Shown piece after piece: positions 25,337-34,513 of a stretch of DNA of 64,000 bases. Under the pieces are notes generated by a model that was not told the origin of the DNA, did no database searches, and saw nothing but the letters and a program-made list of their open reading frames with translations. Position 1 is the first letter of the stretch. Each line of letters starts with the position of its first letter. The position numbers and the translations under genes were made by a program. Source of the DNA: Billgrantia antri (GTDB lineage: Bacteria; Pseudomonadota; Gammaproteobacteria; Pseudomonadales; Halomonadaceae); NCBI RefSeq assembly GCF_019430905.1, contig NZ_JAHYCA010000006.1, forward strand, positions 186,001 through 250,000, in the 5' to 3' direction.

Positions 25337-25501
25337 GCCTGGCGGTCTTCCCCGAACTTTGCTTCCACTCACGCCGGGATCTGGCTTGCCGCGGCCCTCT
25401 CTGTGTTGGCATTGCTGACGCCAATGCCCCTATTTGCACTAGTCATTGGTGTTGCCGATCAGCGCTGGCCATAGTCTCTCCAGACAGCAGGAGAGCAGAT
25501 C

Positions 25502-25813
25502 ATGAAAACTTGGCGGTTAGTGCTGCGCAGCGTCTCGAATTCCGGTGCATTACAAGATGCCGCTGCGCTGAAACGCAATGTCGCCAACTTCTTGCGTGTC
25601 GTCGAAACCTACGAAGTGCAGTGCCTTGGCATTCCGCTATTCGGTATCGACTTTTATGCCAAGGATGACGAATTCAACCATGTCATGCGGATGATCAGGA
25701 TTATCGAAGAACGATACCGACTTTCCGTCATGCAGTTCAGTGAACTGGCCGAAATCGATGAGCCCAGTGTGACGATAAAGGTCGGTTGCCAACCTGCGAC
25801 ATATGTCGCGTGA
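25502..25813 (+). CDS. Conserved-looking hypothetical protein before creatinase (103 aa)
   Basis: Small soluble protein with a clear CAGGAGAG ribosome site. Predicted alternation of strands and helices (KTWRLVLRSVSN, a helix with AALKRNVANFLRVVETYEV, then a helix HVMRMIRIIEERYRL) with no catalytic motif that I recognise. It ends 19 bp before the creatinase start, so it should be cotranscribed as the first gene of the creatine cluster. Function unknown. Confidence 0.7.
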   Translation: MKTWRLVLRSVSNSGALQDAAALKRNVANFLRVVETYEVQCLGIPLFGIDFYAKDDEFNHVMRMIRIIEERYRLSVMQFSELAEIDEPSVTIKVGCQPATYVA

Positions 25814-25832
25814 TAACGAAGGAGACAACAAC

Positions 25833-27041
25833 ATGAAGCTTCCCTCATTGATTGAAATTCCGAACGGTGACAAGGTTACGCCGACCTTTTCCGATGCCGA
25901 GATGCACGGGCGACTGAAGCGGCTGCGGGAGTACATGGCGGCCAATGACGTCGACGCTGTCGTGTTGACTTCTTATCACAATATCAACTATTTCAGCGAT
26001 TTCGTTTACTGCAAGTTCGGGCGCGATTACGGCCTGGTCGTGACCCAGGATCGCTTTACCACCGTCACCGCCAATATCGACGGCGGCCAGCCCTATCGGC
26101 GCAATCGCCTGGGCGATAATATCGTCTACACCGACTGGCAGAAGGACAACTTCTTCAAGGCGGTAAAACAGCTCTGTGAAGGCAAGCGGCGCGTGGGTGT
26201 CGAGTTCGACCACCTCACGCTGCAGAACCAGCAGAAGCTGCTCTCCGCGCTCGGCGAGGTGGAGCTCACCGATATCGGCGTGCCGACCATGAAGATGCGC
26301 ATGATCAAGTCGGTCGAGGAGATCGCCCTGATCCGCCAGGGCGCGCGCATCGCCGACGTTGGCGGCGTGGCCGTGCGCGATGCGATCAAGGCCGGCATGC
26401 CGGAGTACGAAGTGGCCCTGGCCGGTCAGGCCGCCATGGTGCGCGAGATCGCCAAGACCTACCCGAACAGCGAGCTGATGGACACCTGGGTCTGGTTCCA
26501 GTCGGGCATCAACACCGACGGCGCTCATAATCCGGTGACCAGCCGGCGCGTGCAGCCCGGCGACATCCTGAGCCTCAACACCTTCCCGATGATCTCGGGC
26601 TACTACACCGCACTGGAGCGCACCCTGTTCTGCGAGCACGCCTCCGACGAGCACCTGCGCCTGTGGGAGGTCAACTGCGAGGTGCACCGGCGCGGCCAGG
26701 AGCTGATCAAGCCCGGCGTACGCTGCTGCGACATCGCCCACGAGCTCAACGAGATCTTCGCCAAGCACGACCTGCTGCAATACCGCACCTTCGGCTACGG
26801 CCACTCCTTCGGCACCCTTAGCCACTACTACGGCCGCGAGGCCGGCCTTGAACTGCGCGAGGACATCGAGACCGTGCTCGAGCCCAATATGGTGGTCTCC
26901 ATGGAGCCGATGATCATGGTGCCGGAAGGGCGCCCGGGGGCCGGCGGCTACCGTGAGCACGATATCCTCGTCGTGAATGAACACGACGCCGAGAACATCA
27001 CCGGCTTCCCGTACGGGCCGGAGCACAACATCATCAAGTAG
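25833..27041 (+). CDS. Creatinase (creatine amidinohydrolase, 402 aa)
   Basis: Hydrolyses creatine to sarcosine and urea. The sequence follows Pseudomonas putida creatinase closely from end to end: FTSYHNINYYSDF-like LTSYHNINYFSDFVYCKFG, ANIDGGQPYRRN, NIVYTDWQKDN, MRMIKSVEE, MDTWVWFQSGINTDGAHNP with the catalytic His232 at the same number, YRTFGYGHSFGTLSHYYG and GAGGYREHDILVVNE. The fold is that of M24 (pita-bread) peptidases but without a full metal site. Length fits (403). The ATG at 25833 is chosen by AAGGAG; an upstream ATG lacks one. Confidence 0.96.
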   Translation: MKLPSLIEIPNGDKVTPTFSDAEMHGRLKRLREYMAANDVDAVVLTSYHNINYFSDFVYCKFGRDYGLVVTQDRFTTVTANIDGGQPYRRNRLGDNIVYTDWQKDNFFKAVKQLCEGKRRVGVEFDHLTLQNQQKLLSALGEVELTDIGVPTMKMRMIKSVEEIALIRQGARIADVGGVAVRDAIKAGMPEYEVALAGQAAMVREIAKTYPNSELMDTWVWFQSGINTDGAHNPVTSRRVQPGDILSLNTFPMISGYYTALERTLFCEHASDEHLRLWEVNCEVHRRGQELIKPGVRCCDIAHELNEIFAKHDLLQYRTFGYGHSFGTLSHYYGREAGLELREDIETVLEPNMVVSMEPMIMVPEGRPGAGGYREHDILVVNEHDAENITGFPYGPEHNIIK

Positions 27042-27048
27042 GTATCGA

Positions 27049-27069
27049 GGGGGCGCTGCGCCCCCTTTC
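27049..27069 (+). terminator. Intra-operon hairpin between creatinase and the BCCT carrier
   Basis: GGGGGCG-CTG-CGCCCCC (27049-27065) followed by TTTCT. It has the form of a weak factor-independent terminator or attenuator inside the presumed operon. Confidence 0.6.
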
Positions 27070-27103
27070 TGCATATAAGAACAAACGACAGAGGAGGACG
27101 GCT

Positions 27104-28699
27104 ATGGTCCTGCACTCGGGCCCCTTCAAAGGGGTAAACCCACTGGTGACCCTGGTATCGGTCATCGTCATGGCGGCGTTCATCGCGCTGGCCATTCTCT
27201 TCCCGCAAGCCACCACGGCGCTGATCGACAGGGGAAGGACCTTCGTGACCTTCTATTTCAACTGGTGGTACGTCGGCCTGGCGGCGAGTTTCCTGATCTT
27301 TCTGCTGGCCCTGGCATTCAGCAAGTACGGACGCCTCAAGCTCGGGGAGGAGCACGAAAAGCCGGAGTTCGGCTACTTCACCTGGTTTGCCATGCTCTAT
27401 GCCGCCGGCCAGGGCATCGGCATCATCTTCTGGTCGATCGCCGAGCCGATCATGCACCTCTCCCAGGGGACGCCCTTTTCCTCGGCGGTAGACAACGCCG
27501 AAGCCGCCGACATCGCCATGCGGCTGGCCTATTTCCACTGGGGCCTGAACGCCTGGGCCATCTACTGCATCGTCGCCCTCGGCCTTGCCTTGATGGCCTA
27601 CCGCTACGGCAAGCCGTTGAGCATCCGCTATACGCTCTATCCCTTGCTGGGGGAGAAGGTCAATGGCTGGATTGGTAACCTCATCGATATCATTGCTGTC
27701 TTTGCCACCCTCTTTGGTATTGCCACTTCCCTGGGCCTGGGCGTTCAGCAAATCAATTCCGGCCTTAATTATCTTTGGGACGTGCCTGTCAATAGCCTGG
27801 TACAGGTGGCGCTGATCGGCGTGATTACCGTACTGGCCCTGATCTCCGTGCTGACCGGGCTCAAGCGCGGCATCAAGTATCTTTCACAAGCCAATATGTG
27901 GCTGACCTTCTTGCTTCTGGCCTTCTTCTTCGCCTTCGGGCCGACACGCTACATCATCGGCGGGCTGCTTGAATCAACGGGCGATTACCTGCGTTCGGTG
28001 ATTCCTCTGAGCTTCTACACGGGCAGCAACGCGACGGCGGCCAACGGTGCCACGTCATGGCAGGACTCCTGGCAGGGCTGGTGGACCGTCTTCTACTGGG
28101 GCTGGTGGATGTCGTGGGCACCGTTCGTGGGGGTCTTCGTCGCTCGCGTCTCTCGTGGGCGTACCATCCGCGAGTTCATCTTCGGTGTGGTGGGTGTGTC
28201 CTCGCTGCTCTCCTTCGTCTGGCTCTCCGCCTATGGCGGCACCGCGCTGTACGAGGAGCTGTTCGGCAGTGGCGGCATCTCCGAAGCGGTGTCCAAGGAC
28301 GTCTCGCTGGCGCTCTATGCGACCTTCTCCGCCATGGATGTCGGCGTCATTGGCGTAGTGGCCGGGTTCTTCGGCACGCTGCTGGTCGCGACCTACTTCA
28401 TTACCTCATCCGATTCGGGAACCCTGGTCATCACCACCATCCTCAGCGAGGGTGACCCGCATCCGCTTTCCCGGCATCGTGTCTTCTGGGGCGTCATGGA
28501 GGGGGCCGTCGCGGCCGTGCTGCTGCTGGTGGGCGGGGCCTGGGCGCTGTCGACCCTGCAGACGGCCGCCATTCTCTCGGCGCTACCCTTCTCCCTGATC
28601 ATGGCGCTGATGGCCTTCTCGATCGTGCGCGCCGTGCAGCAGGATAGCGCCTTTCGACGCGAATACTCGCTGAAGACCATGACGGAGGGAAAAACCTGA
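27104..28699 (+). CDS. BCCT-family transporter, candidate creatine/creatinine carrier (531 aa)
   Basis: Twelve-segment secondary transporter of the betaine/carnitine/choline family. The TM3 region is YAAGQGIGIIFWSIAEP, a variant of the GxGxGxxFxxxxEP substrate motif; the Trp box and following loop (WWTVFYWGWWMSWAPFVG, then ARVSRGRTIREF) are canonical. It has a GGAGG ribosome site. Lying between creatinase and creatininase it most likely imports creatine or creatinine; this is inference from position, since BCCT carriers usually take quaternary amines. Confidence 0.9.
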   Translation: MVLHSGPFKGVNPLVTLVSVIVMAAFIALAILFPQATTALIDRGRTFVTFYFNWWYVGLAASFLIFLLALAFSKYGRLKLGEEHEKPEFGYFTWFAMLYAAGQGIGIIFWSIAEPIMHLSQGTPFSSAVDNAEAADIAMRLAYFHWGLNAWAIYCIVALGLALMAYRYGKPLSIRYTLYPLLGEKVNGWIGNLIDIIAVFATLFGIATSLGLGVQQINSGLNYLWDVPVNSLVQVALIGVITVLALISVLTGLKRGIKYLSQANMWLTFLLLAFFFAFGPTRYIIGGLLESTGDYLRSVIPLSFYTGSNATAANGATSWQDSWQGWWTVFYWGWWMSWAPFVGVFVARVSRGRTIREFIFGVVGVSSLLSFVWLSAYGGTALYEELFGSGGISEAVSKDVSLALYATFSAMDVGVIGVVAGFFGTLLVATYFITSSDSGTLVITTILSEGDPHPLSRHRVFWGVMEGAVAAVLLLVGGAWALSTLQTAAILSALPFSLIMALMAFSIVRAVQQDSAFRREYSLKTMTEGKT

Positions 28700-29457
28700 T
28701 GAATAGCGTCAAGCTGGCGGAGCTGGACTGGATGACCTACCGCGACCGGGTGCAGGATGGCGGCTGCCGAATCCTGCTGCCGGTGGGAGCCATCGAGCAG
28801 CACGGGCCGCACATGTCGTTGAACCCGGACGTGCTGATACCGGAATACATCGCCTGTCGCGTGGCCGAGCGCAGCGGCAACATGCTGGTCGCGCCGCCCA
28901 TTGCCTACGGCTACAAGTCGCAGGTGAAATCGGGAGGCGGCAACTTCTTCCCCGGCACCACCTGCGTCAGCGGTCGCGCTCTGGAGGAGTACGCCTATGA
29001 CGTGATCCTCGCCTACGCGGCGCATGGCAACCGGGAGTTCGTGCTGATCAACGGCCATTTCGAGAACTCGATGTTCCTGGTCGAGGCGGCCGATCGAGTC
29101 GTGAAGCACGCCAGGCTGTCCGGCAAGGAGATACGGGTTGTGCTGCTCTCCTACTGGGATTTCATCAGCGAGGCCACCATCGAGAAGGTCTTCCCGGACG
29201 GTTTCTCGGGCTGGGCGGTCGAACACGGCGGCGTGCTGGAAACCTCGATCATGCTGAAGATCCATCCTGAGCTGGTGGATATGGCGAAGGTGGTCGAGGT
29301 TCCTCCCGCCGAGTTTCCGCCCTATGACGTCTTCCCGCCGGATCCCAGTTGGGTGGCGAGTTCGGGCACGCTGTCATCGCCGGCCAAGGCCACGGTGCAG
29401 AAGGGAGAGTGGATTCTCGACGAGTGCATCGAGAAGATTGCCGGGACCTTTGGGTGA
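28699..29457 (+). CDS. crnA: Creatininase (creatinine amidohydrolase, 252 aa)
   Basis: Interconverts creatinine and creatine. It matches Pseudomonas putida creatininase closely: LPVGAIEQHGPHM with metal ligands Glu and His, MSLNPDVLIPEYI with the metal aspartate, YGYKSQVKSGGGNFFPGTT, LINGHFENSMF, VLLSYWDFISE and VEHGGVLETSIML. These give the binuclear Zn/Mn site of the creatininase fold. Length is close to the family (about 258-260). Its ATG overlaps the transporter stop (TGATG). Confidence 0.96.
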   Translation: MNSVKLAELDWMTYRDRVQDGGCRILLPVGAIEQHGPHMSLNPDVLIPEYIACRVAERSGNMLVAPPIAYGYKSQVKSGGGNFFPGTTCVSGRALEEYAYDVILAYAAHGNREFVLINGHFENSMFLVEAADRVVKHARLSGKEIRVVLLSYWDFISEATIEKVFPDGFSGWAVEHGGVLETSIMLKIHPELVDMAKVVEVPPAEFPPYDVFPPDPSWVASSGTLSSPAKATVQKGEWILDECIEKIAGTFG

Positions 29458-29463
29458 GGCGGC

Positions 29464-29494
29464 GGCATTGCCGGCCCAAGGGGCCGGCAATGCC
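29464..29494. terminator. Hairpin between convergent creatininase and lysR genes
   Basis: GGCATTGCCGGCCC (29464-29477), loop AAG, GGGCCGGCAATGCC (29481-29494): a 14-bp perfect stem in the 41-bp gap between two convergent stops. No clear T run on either side; probably a bidirectional transcript end. Confidence 0.6.
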
Positions 29495-29498
29495 TCAG

Positions 29499-30362
29499 TT
29501 ACATGTTGGCGAGTCCGGAACGCAAGAAGTCGAGTACATGGCGAGAGGCGATGTTGAGTTCCCTCTCCTTGTAATACAGGCCGATGCAGACCCGACCCAG
29601 TGCCGGAAGGCTCCGGGAACTCTCGGCATGCTTCAGGTGCTCGGGAATCACCGATTTCGCCATTGCCGTGATACCCAGCCCCTCTTCCACAGCCGAGAAG
29701 ATGCCGAGCAGGCTGGTGCTCGTGTACATGAAGCGGAAGGGGTGCTGCTGCGATTGCAGAGCCTCTTCCATCAGGGAGCGATAGACACAGCCTTGAGGGT
29801 AGGCGATCAGCGGTATGGGGTCGTCATAGCCATTGATGAGCCGGCTGTCCTTGTAGACCCACTCCAGGCCCTCCAGCCGGTAGTCGCGCGCGTCCCGGTC
29901 CTCGTCCTCCTTGGCGTACTCCATGGCCAGGGCAAGATCATAGTGCCCCTTCTGATAGCGCTGCAGGATGACCTTGCTGATCTCGCAGTCGACTTCGACC
30001 ACGATGTTGGGGTAGACGCGCGAGAGGTTCCTCAGCGCCTTGGGCAGAAATGCCAGTTCGAAGTCGTTGGGTATGCCGAGCCTGACCTTGCCGGAAACGT
30101 TGTCGCCCCTGACCCTGGCAATGATCTGGTCGTTGATCTCGAGCATCTGGCGTGCGGCCTCGTAGAGATACTCGCCATCCTCCGTCAGCTCCAGGCTGGA
30201 ACCGCGCAGGAAGATCTTGGTGTTCAGCAGCTCCTCGAGTTTCTTGACCTGCAGGCTGATAGCCGGCTGCGAGCGACCCAGCAGCTCGCCTGCACTGGTG
30301 AAACCGCCCAGGTCCTTGATGGTGACGAAGGTGCGCAGAAGATCGGTGGGTATGTTGGTCAT
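29499..30362 (-). CDS. LysR-family regulator beside the creatinine genes (287 aa)
   Basis: N-terminal winged helix (DLLRTFVTIKDLGGFTSAGELLGRSQPAISLQVKKLEELLNTKIFLR) and a two-lobed effector domain starting with VRLGIPNDFEL. The ATG at 30362 (MTNIPTD) is chosen over an upstream ATG because it fits the family start. It converges with creatininase and diverges from the GlxA-type regulator. It may control the creatine genes, but its effector cannot be read from the sequence. Confidence 0.9.
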   Translation of the reverse strand: MTNIPTDLLRTFVTIKDLGGFTSAGELLGRSQPAISLQVKKLEELLNTKIFLRGSSLELTEDGEYLYEAARQMLEINDQIIARVRGDNVSGKVRLGIPNDFELAFLPKALRNLSRVYPNIVVEVDCEISKVILQRYQKGHYDLALAMEYAKEDEDRDARDYRLEGLEWVYKDSRLINGYDDPIPLIAYPQGCVYRSLMEEALQSQQHPFRFMYTSTSLLGIFSAVEEGLGITAMAKSVIPEHLKHAESSRSLPALGRVCIGLYYKERELNIASRHVLDFLRSGLANM

Positions 30363-30566
30363 TGGCTTGCCATGGTCATGTCGGGTATCGCCCTGGGGAG
30401 GCAACTTGGCGGATCGCGACTAACGGCTCGTCTCGGTATGCCTGCGACTAGCTTGCCTTACTTTCCCGGGCGCCGCACAGCCTCTTGCCTACTTTGCAGA
30501 ATGCGATAGAGTCGAGGCGATGGGCCTCGTTCGCCCGGCAGCATTCTTCGCGACGCAGGAGCCGTC

Positions 30567-31604
30567 ATGAATCTTCCTCTCAGGGGCGAGCCCCTCTCGG
30601 TCGGCTTCGTCCTGCTGCACCGTTTCACCCTGCTGCCTTTCGCCGCCTTCGTCGATTGCCTGCGCCTGGCGGCCGATGAGGGGGATCGCAGCCGCCAGCT
30701 GCGCTGCCACTGGACCTTCATGACCAGCACCGGCGAACCGGCGGCCTCCAGCTGCGGGGCGTCCATCACGCCTTGCCAGCCCTTCCGGGACCCGCAGGAG
30801 TTCGACTATATCGTGGTGATCGGCGGCGTGCTGGACGATGCCGACCGGGCCGATACCACGGCACTGGCTTACCTGCGTCGGGCGGCAAATGCCCAGGTGC
30901 CCCTGGTCGGGCTGTGCACCGGTGCCTTCGCCCTCATTCAGGCCGGCCTGATGAATGGGCGACGCTGCTGCGTCAGTTGGTATCACCACCGCGACATGAT
31001 CCAGCGCTTTCCCACCATCGAGCCGGTAGCCGATCGGCTGTTCGTCGATGACGGCGACCGCCTCACCTGTGCTGGCGGTACGGCGGGGGCGGACCTCGCC
31101 GCCTATCTGGTCGAGCGACACCTGGGCAAGGCGTGGGCGATGAAGAGCCTACGTATCATGCTGCTCGATGAAGCCCGGGCAGGCGCTCACCCGCAGCCGC
31201 AGCCGGTGGTATTCGGCAAGATCGAGGATCGTCTGGTGCGGCGTTCCATCGCCGTGCTTGAGCAGCACCTGGGTGAACCGATCTCGATGGATGCGCTGGC
31301 CGAGCGCGTCGGAACCTCGCGGCGTAACCTGGAGCGCCGCTTCCGCGAGACGCTGGGCGTCGGTCCGCAGAAATTCGCTCGCGACCTTCGCCTGCGCTAT
31401 GGGCTGTGGCTGCTGCACTACACAGGCAAAAGCGTCACCGAGATCGGTGAGCGCTGCGGCTTCGCCGATACGGCCCATTTTTCGCGCCATTTCCGCAGCG
31501 CTTTCGGTATGCCGCCGTCGGAGATGCGCAAGCGTGCCGAAGAACCGGGAAGCGACCGGGTCGACCCTTTCTTCCTGCATATCGAATCCCGTCCGGCGGT
31601 CTGA
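30567..31604 (+). CDS. GlxA/GbdR-type AraC-family regulator (345 aa)
   Basis: N-terminal class I amidotransferase-like domain (about residues 10-195) with GLCTGAFALIQAGLMNGRRCCVSWYHH and CAGGTAGADLAAYLVE, then a double helix-turn-helix AraC domain (about 225-325) with LAERVGTSRRNLERRFRETLGVGPQKF and VTEIGERCGFADTAHFSRHFRSAFGMPP. This architecture is shared by GbdR, SouR and CdhR, which sense glycine betaine/dimethylglycine, sarcosine and carnitine. Its place just before glyA-soxBDAG makes a sarcosine-type sensor likely. Confidence 0.9.
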   Translation: MNLPLRGEPLSVGFVLLHRFTLLPFAAFVDCLRLAADEGDRSRQLRCHWTFMTSTGEPAASSCGASITPCQPFRDPQEFDYIVVIGGVLDDADRADTTALAYLRRAANAQVPLVGLCTGAFALIQAGLMNGRRCCVSWYHHRDMIQRFPTIEPVADRLFVDDGDRLTCAGGTAGADLAAYLVERHLGKAWAMKSLRIMLLDEARAGAHPQPQPVVFGKIEDRLVRRSIAVLEQHLGEPISMDALAERVGTSRRNLERRFRETLGVGPQKFARDLRLRYGLWLLHYTGKSVTEIGERCGFADTAHFSRHFRSAFGMPPSEMRKRAEEPGSDRVDPFFLHIESRPAV

Positions 31605-31898
31605 CTGTTATAACGCTATCTCCCGCCTCACGGGTGCTCCAGGCATATGCCCATGCCCCGCGCGCAACGTTCGCCAAAAGTGGTAGGCCGAGCTCGGCGG
31701 TACCTGTCATTCAGCAAAGCTGTCGCATTTATTCAATCTTTCTCTCTCTCGTGCGCCTTTAATCGACGCATGGGCCGAATACCCTTTGCGCTGGTTATCC
31801 GCGCATAAGGATTTCAAATTTTAAGCGCCGCCGGGTTGTCGATAGATTGCTAAAACGCACCCAGCCCTGAATCAACAGCCATAACAACGGAGTCAGTC
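31605..31898 (+). promoter_or_regulatory. glyA-sox upstream region
   Basis: This 294-bp gap is more AT-rich than its surroundings and holds the presumed promoter of glyA-soxBDAG. I could not assign -35/-10 elements or a GbdR-type site with confidence, and saw no riboswitch-like fold. A CGGAGTC ribosome site precedes glyA. Confidence 0.35.
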
Positions 31899-33200
31899 AT
31901 GAACCAAGCCGGACTCGCATCATTCGATTCCCAGATCGCCGCCGCCATCGCCGAAGAAGTGGCGCGTCAGGAGGCACACGTCGAGCTGATCGCCTCGGAA
32001 AACTATGCCAGCCGCGCGGTCATGGAGGCCCAGGGCACCCAGCTCACCAACAAGTATGCCGAAGGCTACCCGGGCAAGCGCTACTACGGCGGCTGCGAGC
32101 ACGTCGACGTGGTCGAGAAGCTTGCCATCGAGCGTGCCTGCAGCCTGTTCGGCGCCGATTACGCCAACGTCCAGCCCCACTCCGGGGCGCAGGCCAACGC
32201 CGCTGCCTTCATGGCGCTGGTCAAGCCGGGCGACACCGTGCTCGGCATGAGCCTGGCCCACGGCGGCCACCTGACCCACGGCGCAGCGCCCAATTTCTCC
32301 GGCAAGCACTACCACGCCGTGCAGTACGGCCTGAACCCCGAGACCGGCGAGATCGACTACGAGGAAGTCGAGCGTCTGGCGCGTGGTCACAAGCCCAAGC
32401 TGATCATCGCCGGCTTCTCCGCCTACTCCCGTGTGGTCGACTGGCGGCGCTTCCGCAACATCGCCGACGAAGTGGGGGCGTGGCTGATGGTCGACATGGC
32501 CCACGTGGCGGGGCTGGTCGCCGCCGGACTCTATCCGAGCCCGATTCCCTACGCCCATGTGGTCACCACCACCACCCACAAGACCCTGCGTGGCCCGCGT
32601 GGCGGCCTGATTCTCTCGGCCCACGGCGACCAGGAGCTGTACAAGAAGCTCAACGGGGCGGTGTTCCCCGGTCAGCAGGGTGGCCCGCTGATGCACGTGA
32701 TCGCGGCCAAGGCGGTGGCCTTCAAGGAGGCCATGAGCCAGAACTTCGTGCAGTACCAGCAGCGCGTGATCGATAACGCCCAGGCCATGGCCGAGGTGTT
32801 CCTCGAGCGCGGCTTCGACGTGGTCTCCGGCGGTACCGACGATCACCTCTTCCTGGTCTCGCTGATCCGCCAGGGTGTGACCGGCAAGGACGCCGATGCG
32901 GCGCTGGGGCGTGCCCACATCACCGTCAACAAGAACGCCGTGCCCAACGATCCGCAGAGCCCCTTCGTTACCTCCGGCCTGCGCATCGGCACGCCGGCGG
33001 TGACTTCACGCGGCTTCGACGTGGCCGACTGCCAGGCGCTCGCCGGGTGGATCTGCGACATCCTCGATGTGCTGGCCGAGGGTGACGACAGCGAGGCCGT
33101 GGAGGCCGAGGTGCGCGCGAAGGTCGCCGAGCTGTGCGAACGGCATCCGGTCTACGGCGCCGCCGCTCCGGCCGCGACCCAGGAAACCGCCACCGCCTGA
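31899..33200 (+). CDS. glyA: Serine hydroxymethyltransferase GlyA (433 aa)
   Basis: Pyridoxal-phosphate enzyme interconverting glycine plus 5,10-methylene-tetrahydrofolate with serine. Seen are [40 protein letters not shown], the active-site lysine Lys228 in [14 protein letters not shown], and [19 protein letters not shown]. Length is slightly above the usual 417-420 through an Ala/Thr-rich tail. Next to sarcosine oxidase it consumes the glycine and methylene-folate made there. The same glyA-soxBDAG order is known in Pseudomonas; a second housekeeping glyA probably exists elsewhere. Confidence 0.96.
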   Translation: MNQAGLASFDSQIAAAIAEEVARQEAHVELIASENYASRAVMEAQGTQLTNKYAEGYPGKRYYGGCEHVDVVEKLAIERACSLFGADYANVQPHSGAQANAAAFMALVKPGDTVLGMSLAHGGHLTHGAAPNFSGKHYHAVQYGLNPETGEIDYEEVERLARGHKPKLIIAGFSAYSRVVDWRRFRNIADEVGAWLMVDMAHVAGLVAAGLYPSPIPYAHVVTTTTHKTLRGPRGGLILSAHGDQELYKKLNGAVFPGQQGGPLMHVIAAKAVAFKEAMSQNFVQYQQRVIDNAQAMAEVFLERGFDVVSGGTDDHLFLVSLIRQGVTGKDADAALGRAHITVNKNAVPNDPQSPFVTSGLRIGTPAVTSRGFDVADCQALAGWICDILDVLAEGDDSEAVEAEVRAKVAELCERHPVYGAAAPAATQETATA

Positions 33201-33211
33201 ACCCGTTTGTC

Positions 33212-33236
33212 ACCGGCCCCGCTCGGCGGGGCCGGT
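33212..33236 (+). other. Hairpin between glyA and soxB
   Basis: ACCGGCCCCGC (33212-33222), loop TCG, GCGGGGCCGGT (33226-33236). The 11-bp stem has no T run and lies 14 bp before the soxB start region, so it may stabilise or separate the glyA and sox messages. Confidence 0.5.
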
Positions 33237-33250
33237 CGAGGAGAGAGAAG

Positions 33251-34501
33251 ATGCAACGCTATTCAGGATTCGGGCTGGCCAAGCACGCCCTGAGCCACCA
33301 CGAGAACTGGGAGCGCCAGTGGCGCAACCCCACGCCCAAGAAGCAGTACGACGTGATCATCGTCGGCGGCGGCGGCCACGGCCTGGCCACTGCCTACTAT
33401 CTGGCCAAGGAGCACGGCATCAAGAACGTGGCGGTGCTGGAGAAGGGCTGGCTGGGCGGCGGCAACACCGCGCGCAACACCACCATCGTGCGCTCCAATT
33501 ACCTGTGGGACGAAGCCGCGGCGCTTTACGAACATGCCATGAAGCTGTGGGAGGGACTGTCGCAGGATCTCAACTACAACGTGATGTTCTCCCAGCGTGG
33601 GGTGATGAACCTGGGCCACACGCTGCAGGACATGCGTGACATCCAGCGCCGGGTCAACGCCAACCGTCTGAACGGCATCGACAGCGAAGTGCTCACCCCG
33701 GAGCAGATCCAGGAGATCGTGCCGATCATGGACTGCTCGAAGAACGCACGTTACCCGATCATGGGGGCGTCCTGGCAGCCGCGGGCGGGCGTGGCGCGCC
33801 ACGACGCCGTGGCCTGGGGCTATGCTCGCGCCGCTGACGCGCTGGGCGTCGACCTGTTGCAGAACACCGAGGTCACCGGCTTCAAGATCCGCGACGGCCG
33901 CATCTACGGCGTGCACACCAACCGTGGCGACATCGAGGCCAAGACCGTCGGCTGCGTGGCGGCGGGCAACTCGGGTGTGCTGGCGAAGATGGCCGGCTTC
34001 CGTCTGCCGCTGGAGTCGCACCCGCTGCAGGCGCTGGTTTCCGAGCCGCTCAAGCCGATTCTGGACACCGTGGTGATGTCCAACCACGTGCACGGCTACA
34101 TCAGCCAGAGCGACAAGGGCGACCTGGTCATCGGTGCCGGTATCGACGGCTACAACGGCTATGGCCAGCGCGGCAGTTATCCCACCGTGGAGCACACCCT
34201 GCAGGCCATCGTCGAGATGTTCCCGATCTTCTCGCGGGTACGCATGAACCGGCAGTGGGGCGGCATCGTCGACACCTGTCCGGACGCCTGCCCGATTCTC
34301 TCGGCCACGCCGGTGAAGGGCCTGTTCTTCAACTGCGGCTGGGGCACCGGCGGCTTCAAGGCCACCCCGGGCTCGGGCCACGTATTCGCCTGGACCCTGG
34401 CCAAGAACCAGGCCCACCCGCTCGCAGCCCCGTTCTCCATCGACCGTTTCCATACCGGTGCTCTGGTAGACGAGCACGGTGCGGCCGGCGTTGCTCACTG
34501 A
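33251..34501 (+). CDS. soxB: Heterotetrameric sarcosine oxidase beta subunit SoxB (416 aa)
   Basis: FAD-binding subunit of the DAO family with [20 protein letters not shown] at residues 33-52 and [16 protein letters not shown]. His184 in the GVARHD motif is near the position expected for the covalent FMN attachment (assignment tentative). The C-terminal [13 protein letters not shown] motif is family-typical. It oxidises sarcosine to glycine, passing the methyl group to tetrahydrofolate in the alpha subunit. The ATG at 33251 follows GGAGAGAGAAG; the open frame upstream overlaps glyA and is rejected. Confidence 0.96.
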   Translation: MQRYSGFGLAKHALSHHENWERQWRNPTPKKQYDVIIVGGGGHGLATAYYLAKEHGIKNVAVLEKGWLGGGNTARNTTIVRSNYLWDEAAALYEHAMKLWEGLSQDLNYNVMFSQRGVMNLGHTLQDMRDIQRRVNANRLNGIDSEVLTPEQIQEIVPIMDCSKNARYPIMGASWQPRAGVARHDAVAWGYARAADALGVDLLQNTEVTGFKIRDGRIYGVHTNRGDIEAKTVGCVAAGNSGVLAKMAGFRLPLESHPLQALVSEPLKPILDTVVMSNHVHGYISQSDKGDLVIGAGIDGYNGYGQRGSYPTVEHTLQAIVEMFPIFSRVRMNRQWGGIVDTCPDACPILSATPVKGLFFNCGWGTGGFKATPGSGHVFAWTLAKNQAHPLAAPFSIDRFHTGALVDEHGAAGVAH

Positions 34502-34513
34502 GGAGGCACTTCC

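Noticed and set aside
25406..25424. Inverted repeat TTGGC-N9-GCCAA as a LysR operator for the creatine genes
   Set aside because: Spacing does not give the T-N11-A core and only one copy is present, so it is noted but not assigned.
31605..31898. Possible glycine or folate riboswitch before glyA
   Set aside because: No conserved core or tandem aptamer shape could be recognised by eye.
33134..33250. Upstream extension of soxB
   Set aside because: It overlaps the glyA end and is basic and unlike any SoxB; the ATG at 33251 has a good ribosome site.
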